The notes under the pieces are model-generated. The model saw nothing but the letters and a program-made list of their open reading frames with translations, was not told where the DNA came from and searched no databases. A DNA stretch of 64,000 bases. Source: Gentiana macrophylla. Taxonomy: Eukaryota; Streptophyta; Magnoliopsida; Gentianales; Gentianaceae. A program made the translations under genes and the position numbers. This document shows, piece by piece, positions 58,972 through 64,000 of this stretch. Where the stretch lies: positions 20,359,541 to 20,423,540 of the forward strand of contig CM047814.1 in the NCBI GenBank assembly GCA_026214975.1, in the 5' to 3' direction. Positions within the stretch are counted from its first letter, which is position 1; each line of letters opens with the position of its first letter.

Positions 58972-59457
58972 GTCACATCTGTTATCTCTTCTTCTTTTGC
59001 TTCATTTCTGCCGGCCCACCATTTGACAAAAACAAAGATTCTTTTTTTAAAAAAACTTTATATCTCAGTGATTTTTATTTTTATTTTGGGGCTTTTGATT
59101 CAAGTCTCCCTCTAACCTCCTTTTGAGATGAAAAAGCACATGAGAACATGAGATCAATGGTGGTTTGCATCTCCTATTGACTTTGCAGCAGCCAACGGTA
59201 AGAGAATTGCTTTTTCTTGACTCAAATCTCTTCGTTAAACTCGAATCCCTTTGATGAATTCATCTTCTTGAAACCGTATGGGGTGATGAAGAACAATTCC
59301 AAGATGTATCAAAAAAAAAAAAAAAAACAAAACACAAGAATGAAGAAACAAAGGGAAGAAAAATACCAACGGGGAGGCAAACTCCACATGGCAGCTGATG
59401 AATACACCACTTGAGAGATCACTTACTATCCCCCACTGACCCACAGAGCTTATCGCT
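58972..59457 (+). promoter_or_regulatory. Promoter and 5' UTR of the PPR gene at 59458
   Basis: Includes a 60-bp block (59378-59437) of which an inverted copy lies at 51980-52039. A poly-A stretch lies at 59311-59328. The transcription start is unknown. Confidence 0.5.
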
Positions 59458-61020
59458 ATGTGGAAGAAATCATGGTCCATGGTGAGAGCCAGGCCAATTC
59501 CAATCCGCCTCAATTCTTCTCTAGCACATGAGTCGCATTCGTATGAAGCGCTCAATCTGATTCAAGAGTTCACAGTCTACTGCTACCGGAGAGATCTTCC
59601 AAGAGCCATGAAAACGTTAGATGCGATGCAAAACAGTAACTTATTAGCTGATTCCAACACTTACTCCGAGCTCATCAAGTGTTGCGTGGCTCACCGAGCC
59701 ATCACTCATGGCAAAAGACTCCATCAACATATTTTCTCTGAGGGATATGTACCCGAAACCTTCCTCGTTAATTCTCTACTCAATATGTATGTCAAATTTG
59801 GACTCATTTGTGAAGCCCAGAAACTGTTTGATCAAATGCCTGAAAGAAACGTGGTCTCATGGTCAACCATCATTTGGGCTTATGCATCTGAACCGGACAA
59901 GTACAAACAGAAGGCCTTGGAATTATTAGTTTTGATGCTAAGAGATGGGTTCATGCCGACCATGTATACGTACTCTTCAATTTTGAAAGCTTGTGATTCA
60001 TTATTTAGGCTCAGGCCGATCCATGGTAGTCTATTCAAGGTTGGTTTGGAATCCGATGTCTATGTAAGGAGTTCGTTGATTGATGTATATTCCAAGTTGG
60101 GCGAACTAACAAGTGCCCTTTGTGTCTTCAATGAGATGGTTACTTGCGATACAGTTGTCTGGACTTCCATTATTACAGGTTATGCACAAAATAATGATGG
60201 AGAATACGCGTTACATCTGTACAAAAAAATGTGTCGCGCCGGCTCCAATGCTAGCCCGTACACCCTTACTAGTGTTTTGAAAGCATGTACTAGCTTAGCT
60301 CTCTTAGAGCTAGGGAGGCAAGTTCATGTCCGTGTAATCAAGTATGGTCGCGATTTGGCCCTAAACAATGCACTTTTGGACATGTATTGCAAGTGTGGCA
60401 ATTTCGATGATGCAGATAATATATTTAGCCGTATGCTAGATAAAAACGTGATTTCGTGGAGCACCATGATCCTTGGTTTTGCACAAAATGGTTTAAGCCA
60501 CAGAGCGTTGGACTTGTTTGAAGCAATGAAACTCTCAGGAATAAAGCCAAATAACATCACCATGGTAGGGGTCCTCTTTGCTTGCAGCCACGCCGGGTTG
60601 GTGGAAGATGGACTTCTTCACTTTCATTCAATGAGGAAGCTCTTGGGCGTTGACCCAGGAAGGGTGCACTATGGGTGCGTAGTTGATCTTCTCGGGAGAG
60701 CAGGGAGGCTTGATGAAGCTCAGAAACTGATTCATGAAATGGCATGTGAACCAGATGCAGTGACATGGGGAGCATTACTTGGAGCTTGCAGAATACATCG
60801 TAACATGGACCTTGCTGCGTATGCTGCAGAACAAATTATGAAGCTTGATCCCGAAAATCCAGGGATTTACGTACTCTTGTCTAATATTTATGCAAATTCG
60901 CAGAGATGGGACGAGGTTTGTAGTGTAAGAGATGTCATGAGGCAAAGAGGCATCAAGAAAGAACCAGGGACAGGTTCATCGCTTTCTTTTCAACAGTTGC
61001 ATGAAAAGCACAGCACATGA
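59458..61020 (+). CDS. PPR protein resembling REME1 (At2g03880), lacking the DYW domain
   Basis: 520 residues from ATG 59458. The N-terminus is arginine- and serine-rich with few acidic residues (SWSMVRARPIPIRLNSSL), like a mitochondrial presequence. PLS-type PPR repeats follow: SEGYVPETFLVNSLLNMYVK, LFDQMPERNVVSWSTIIWAY, GYAQNNDGEYALHLYKKMCR, VLFACSHAGLVEDGLLHFHS and an E-like region (DPENPGIYVLLSNIYANSQR, then RQRGIKKEPG). From memory it is close to REME1, an editing factor of about 630 residues with an E/DYW end. Here the frame leaves the family at KKEPG, reads GTGSSLSFQQLHEKHST and stops, so the E+/DYW deaminase-like part is gone. Its role as an editing factor is therefore doubtful unless it acts with a separate DYW protein. 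No intron. Confidence 0.88.
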   Translation: MWKKSWSMVRARPIPIRLNSSLAHESHSYEALNLIQEFTVYCYRRDLPRAMKTLDAMQNSNLLADSNTYSELIKCCVAHRAITHGKRLHQHIFSEGYVPETFLVNSLLNMYVKFGLICEAQKLFDQMPERNVVSWSTIIWAYASEPDKYKQKALELLVLMLRDGFMPTMYTYSSILKACDSLFRLRPIHGSLFKVGLESDVYVRSSLIDVYSKLGELTSALCVFNEMVTCDTVVWTSIITGYAQNNDGEYALHLYKKMCRAGSNASPYTLTSVLKACTSLALLELGRQVHVRVIKYGRDLALNNALLDMYCKCGNFDDADNIFSRMLDKNVISWSTMILGFAQNGLSHRALDLFEAMKLSGIKPNNITMVGVLFACSHAGLVEDGLLHFHSMRKLLGVDPGRVHYGCVVDLLGRAGRLDEAQKLIHEMACEPDAVTWGALLGACRIHRNMDLAAYAAEQIMKLDPENPGIYVLLSNIYANSQRWDEVCSVRDVMRQRGIKKEPGTGSSLSFQQLHEKHST

Positions 61021-61071
61021 GACAAAACCAGAGACAGGTTCATCGCTTTCTTTTCAACAGTTGCATGAAAA
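60964..61071 (+). repeat. Tandem 44-bp duplication over the PPR stop codon
   Basis: 60964-61007 and 61028-61071 differ at one base (CCAGGGACAGG against CCAGAGACAGG) and are 64 bp apart. The stop codon (61018-61020) falls between them. The duplication begins exactly where the frame stops matching the REME1 family. Confidence 0.9.
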
Positions 61072-63060
61072 TTTCTTCTACAACCACTGAACCACAAGAA
61101 CCTCCCTTCCCCCCTCCCCAAACACTTTCCCTCCATTTGTCGATTATTACTTTATGGTTTTTCAATTTGGGTAGATAAGCTTGTTTGCAATCAGTTCTTC
61201 TTAATGCCACCACCGACATTCCAATTTTAGCTTGAAGTCTTCCGTTGAGGCTGAACATGTTGGCCTCAATACTCAAGACAAAAGCCAGGGCTGAAAAAAT
61301 CCGAGGACAATCCATTAGTGTAACTGGTGGTGTGAAGATTCTCTTATCTAATGATCATCAGTTGGTTTCGGAAAGAACGGTTGAAGCATTAATGGGAGAA
61401 GATACCAAAATTTGAAATATTTGGCTCCAAAATTAAAATTCAAGGTCGACTAGCAGCCCCCTGAATCGTCTTTGAATTCAACAACATACTGAGATAATTT
61501 ATACACTATACTAGGCAGCTGAGACAGGAAGTCTGACTGATCTGGCTGTTTGCTCATCCTAGTCTAGATTAGCTTAATGAATTCAACATTTTCCTTGTTT
61601 GTTTGTTGATTTGCCCGGTGGTAGTCTGGTTATTCCGGCCCCTTTTGTAATCTTCCGGCGATGGTCCGGTGTTTATTACATCTTTCGTTTCTCGGGAAAA
61701 AAAAATAATAATCCCATCATTTGCTGCAATTCTCCTCTATGTCGAAATGTAAACTATAATAAATATGTTTTTTGAAATTTAGAACGATTAATGAAGTACT
61801 GATTATTTATAGTGTTTGTGAAGAGCTAGATTTTGGAATTCTCAACATCTAATAGTAATCTTTTGACTTAGAATAACTATAAATGTAGAATTCAGCACAT
61901 GAATAAAATTAATAGTATATACTAAATAGCATAAGATTGAATGATATAAATACTTAATGTCTTTTTGGGTCTAGATATTTCACCTTCATTTATATTTAGA
62001 TAATTTTTTTTTGGGTTGAGATTTTGTTTACATTGCACTGAGTTTCATATTGCTTTGAAGAAATGTTGTGTATCGTGCGGAAAAAAGAAGAAGAAGTAAA
62101 CCGCGAAATGCAAGGGCCAAGGTGCCAAGCCTGCAGCTGTATAATGCAACATGCTGATTAGTGTATGCAATCTTTGCAGCTGTATTGGAAGGCAGAATGA
62201 ACAACTTACTCTCAAGTGGTTGCAGTAGGACAAGATGAAGTTTTATAGAATAGATGAGGCAAAGCTTAGTACAGGATAAGCGGTTCATTGGGGATTTTCG
62301 TCGAACACTTTCCATCAAAAGTTAGTTAGTGCTAATTATTCTGTTTTTAGTTTGTTTCTTTCGATGAAGACGAGCTCAATTGATAGCCTTCAGATCATTA
62401 TGATATCACAGCACTAGACAAATAATCAGAAATGTGATTGATCTATACTTAGTCATCAATTAATAGAGACTAGGCAAGTGTATGCATTTGCAAAATGACT
62501 TTTTTGTAGCAAACAAAATTACTGCATTTTGTTAGTTATTATTCTTGCTTTTATCTAGTGTAACCCTAGCTGGAGGATAGTCGGCTTATAATTACACTAC
62601 TTTATGTTTCCTCTATTTAGTTAGTTACCTTGACTTGTTAAGAATGTGTTGTAGAATGTTTTTTCATGAAATCAAAACATGAAGTATTTGTTGTATGAGC
62701 TATAGTACTGATGCCTGAAGCTCGTATTACAGTCTTTGGGACCAAGGAGTTGAAGCTTGAGAAGGTCTGTTGAAGTCCAATGTGCGATAGAGCATGGGAG
62801 GAGACAGGCTAGGCCGGGCTTGATGTAGAGCTTAAGTGTGGACTCACAATTCAAGAATGGCTACAATTGTTTATATCAAAGATGAAGTGAACAGATTGGC
62901 AGTAGATTCATATTGTTAAGTGTTGACTTGATTCAACGGTCTCTACTTGATATTCATATTCGTAGTTTGTACCCAACTATAATATGAATAAAAGATTCAG
63001 TTAATGATCTCTGAGTTGTTGAACATTGTTGAAAAGTGCCGAGTCATCTTTCCAAAAAAA
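61072..63060. other. Intergenic, no supported gene
   Basis: Only short chance frames. 62640-62870 looks transcript-like in composition but has no domain. 61612-61690 has a pyrimidine-rich 'cggtg' stretch. Confidence 0.45.
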
Positions 63061-63073
63061 ATAAAATGTTGAG

Positions 63074-63208
63074 TCTAGTGTGGACAAAGACAAACAAGTG
63101 TTTCATGTGAGTTCTTCCAAGGGCAAGAAAAGGGCCCAAAAGAAGAGCAGGAAAGGTAAGGAACCAATGAATCCGAAAGGCAAAATAGTCATGAAAAAGG
63201 ATGTTAAG
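63074..63208 (+). other. Possible lysine-rich exon
   Basis: The frame in 63071-63250 reads VDKDKQVFHVSSSKGKKRAQ, then KKSRKGKEPMNPKGKIVMKK. It is open to a stop at 63248-63250. A GT donor (AAG|GTAATG) lies at 63209. It may be part of an unrecognised gene or a chance frame; no start codon or partner exon is seen. Confidence 0.3.
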
Positions 63209-63250
63209 GTAATGTGTGACCACACCTTTTTATTTATAATGGAATTCTAG

Positions 63251-64000
63251 ATTCATCGCTGCCTTAGGACGTATATCTTAGCTTTTGATACTTGATTATC
63301 TTCATTTAATTCATTGTATATGCGACTCTTTATATAGAATGCTTCTTGATTTGTTGTATGTTACATTAACCCCCTATTTCTTGCATGTTGTTATGATCGA
63401 ACCTTTTCTTCTCCAGTGATAATTGTCGCTCTATGACTTATAATGTGTTGGACCAATTATTTTGATCTTTATGAACAGCCACATGAGTATGATACATTAT
63501 TTTGAATTGATGTTTTTCTGAAAGGAATAAAGTTTTTAACGACTCTTCTAAGCTTTTTGTTTTTTTCCATCTCATGAACTTTGTTGTGAATGGAGATAAG
63601 TTCGGCATTGTATTTTCTTTTAATGGGATAACATTGACTGATATTTTTATCGCGCTCGATCTTATATTGCAGTTCGTGCTATCGTATTTGGATTCCACAA
63701 ATATGTCTTTCTTTTACATCCCAAGGTGCGTTTTTTTTTTTTTGCGTCAACTTTTTAGATAGAAATTTGTCGACGTCATTGTTCATTCGGTAAATATGGA
63801 TCTCAAATGCAAGCCATTTCGTTGTTTTTTCGGTTTTCGTAATAGATGCTGACCGTGGCGTCGCTGGATCTTCCCGGACTACTCTTTTTCTCAACCTATA
63901 CACTTTTTGTCCTGTTTTGGGCTGATATTTACGCATTTGTGGAATGTGAAGCTTCTGAATTTGTGCTTCCTGATTTCATTGCTACATATTACGCATGTCC
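63251..64000. other. Window end, no supported feature
   Basis: AT-rich with a poly-T at 63731-63743. No gene recognised; the sequence runs off the window. Confidence 0.4.

Noticed and set aside
1..64000. tRNA or rRNA genes
   Set aside because: No cloverleaf-like or rRNA-like segment was seen; the A/B-box-like match at 28560-28607 is degenerate and fits a SINE better.

Overview
The window looks like nuclear DNA of a flowering plant, most likely a eudicot: it is AT-rich, has GT-AG introns, long pentatricopeptide-repeat (PPR) genes resembling Arabidopsis proteins, and about half of it is LTR retrotransposons and small DNA transposons. No bacterial, organellar, tRNA or rRNA gene was seen.

Layout. 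1-15290 is mostly decayed Ty1/copia sequence on the minus strand: a degenerate element (1-2400), a quiet AT-rich stretch with one Mutator-type MITE, then two related copies A (4857-9794) and B (9795-15290) joined by a deletion. Copy B is split by a 2.1-kb Athila-type solo LTR (11211-13337) with a perfect 5-bp target duplication. 15291-16573 looks like a gypsy solo LTR. 18457-33115 is the main gene island: an E-type PPR gene with one frameshift (18851-20940), a P-type PPR gene with a C-terminal exon behind an intron (22180-25310), and a convergent three-coding-exon gene of unknown function on the minus strand (27476-31903, 5' UTR exon near 33100). The last gene's 3.4-kb intron holds a hAT MITE with an (AT)n tract and a decayed coding fragment.

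34190-51300 is a nest: a copia LTR fragment, a large non-coding copia-derived element (LTR 34682-36598 plus internal region) and, inside it, a nearly intact but pol-less Athila-type element (39889-49173) with matching LTRs, a tRNA-Asp primer site, gag, a protease-region relic and target duplication ACATT. 52454-53167 holds two related Stowaway-like MITEs. 53714-58971 is a copia element with LTRs, primer site, polypurine tract and damaged gag-pol; its 5' LTR is split by a Harbinger-type MITE. 59458-61020 is a PPR gene resembling the mitochondrial editing factor REME1 but without its DYW domain. 61021-64000 has no clear gene.

The PPR products would act on RNA in mitochondria or plastids. The two PPR genes at 18851 and 22180 resemble At2g17210 and At2g17140, which are near neighbours in Arabidopsis, suggesting conserved gene order. 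Homology statements come from memory of these families, not from a search.
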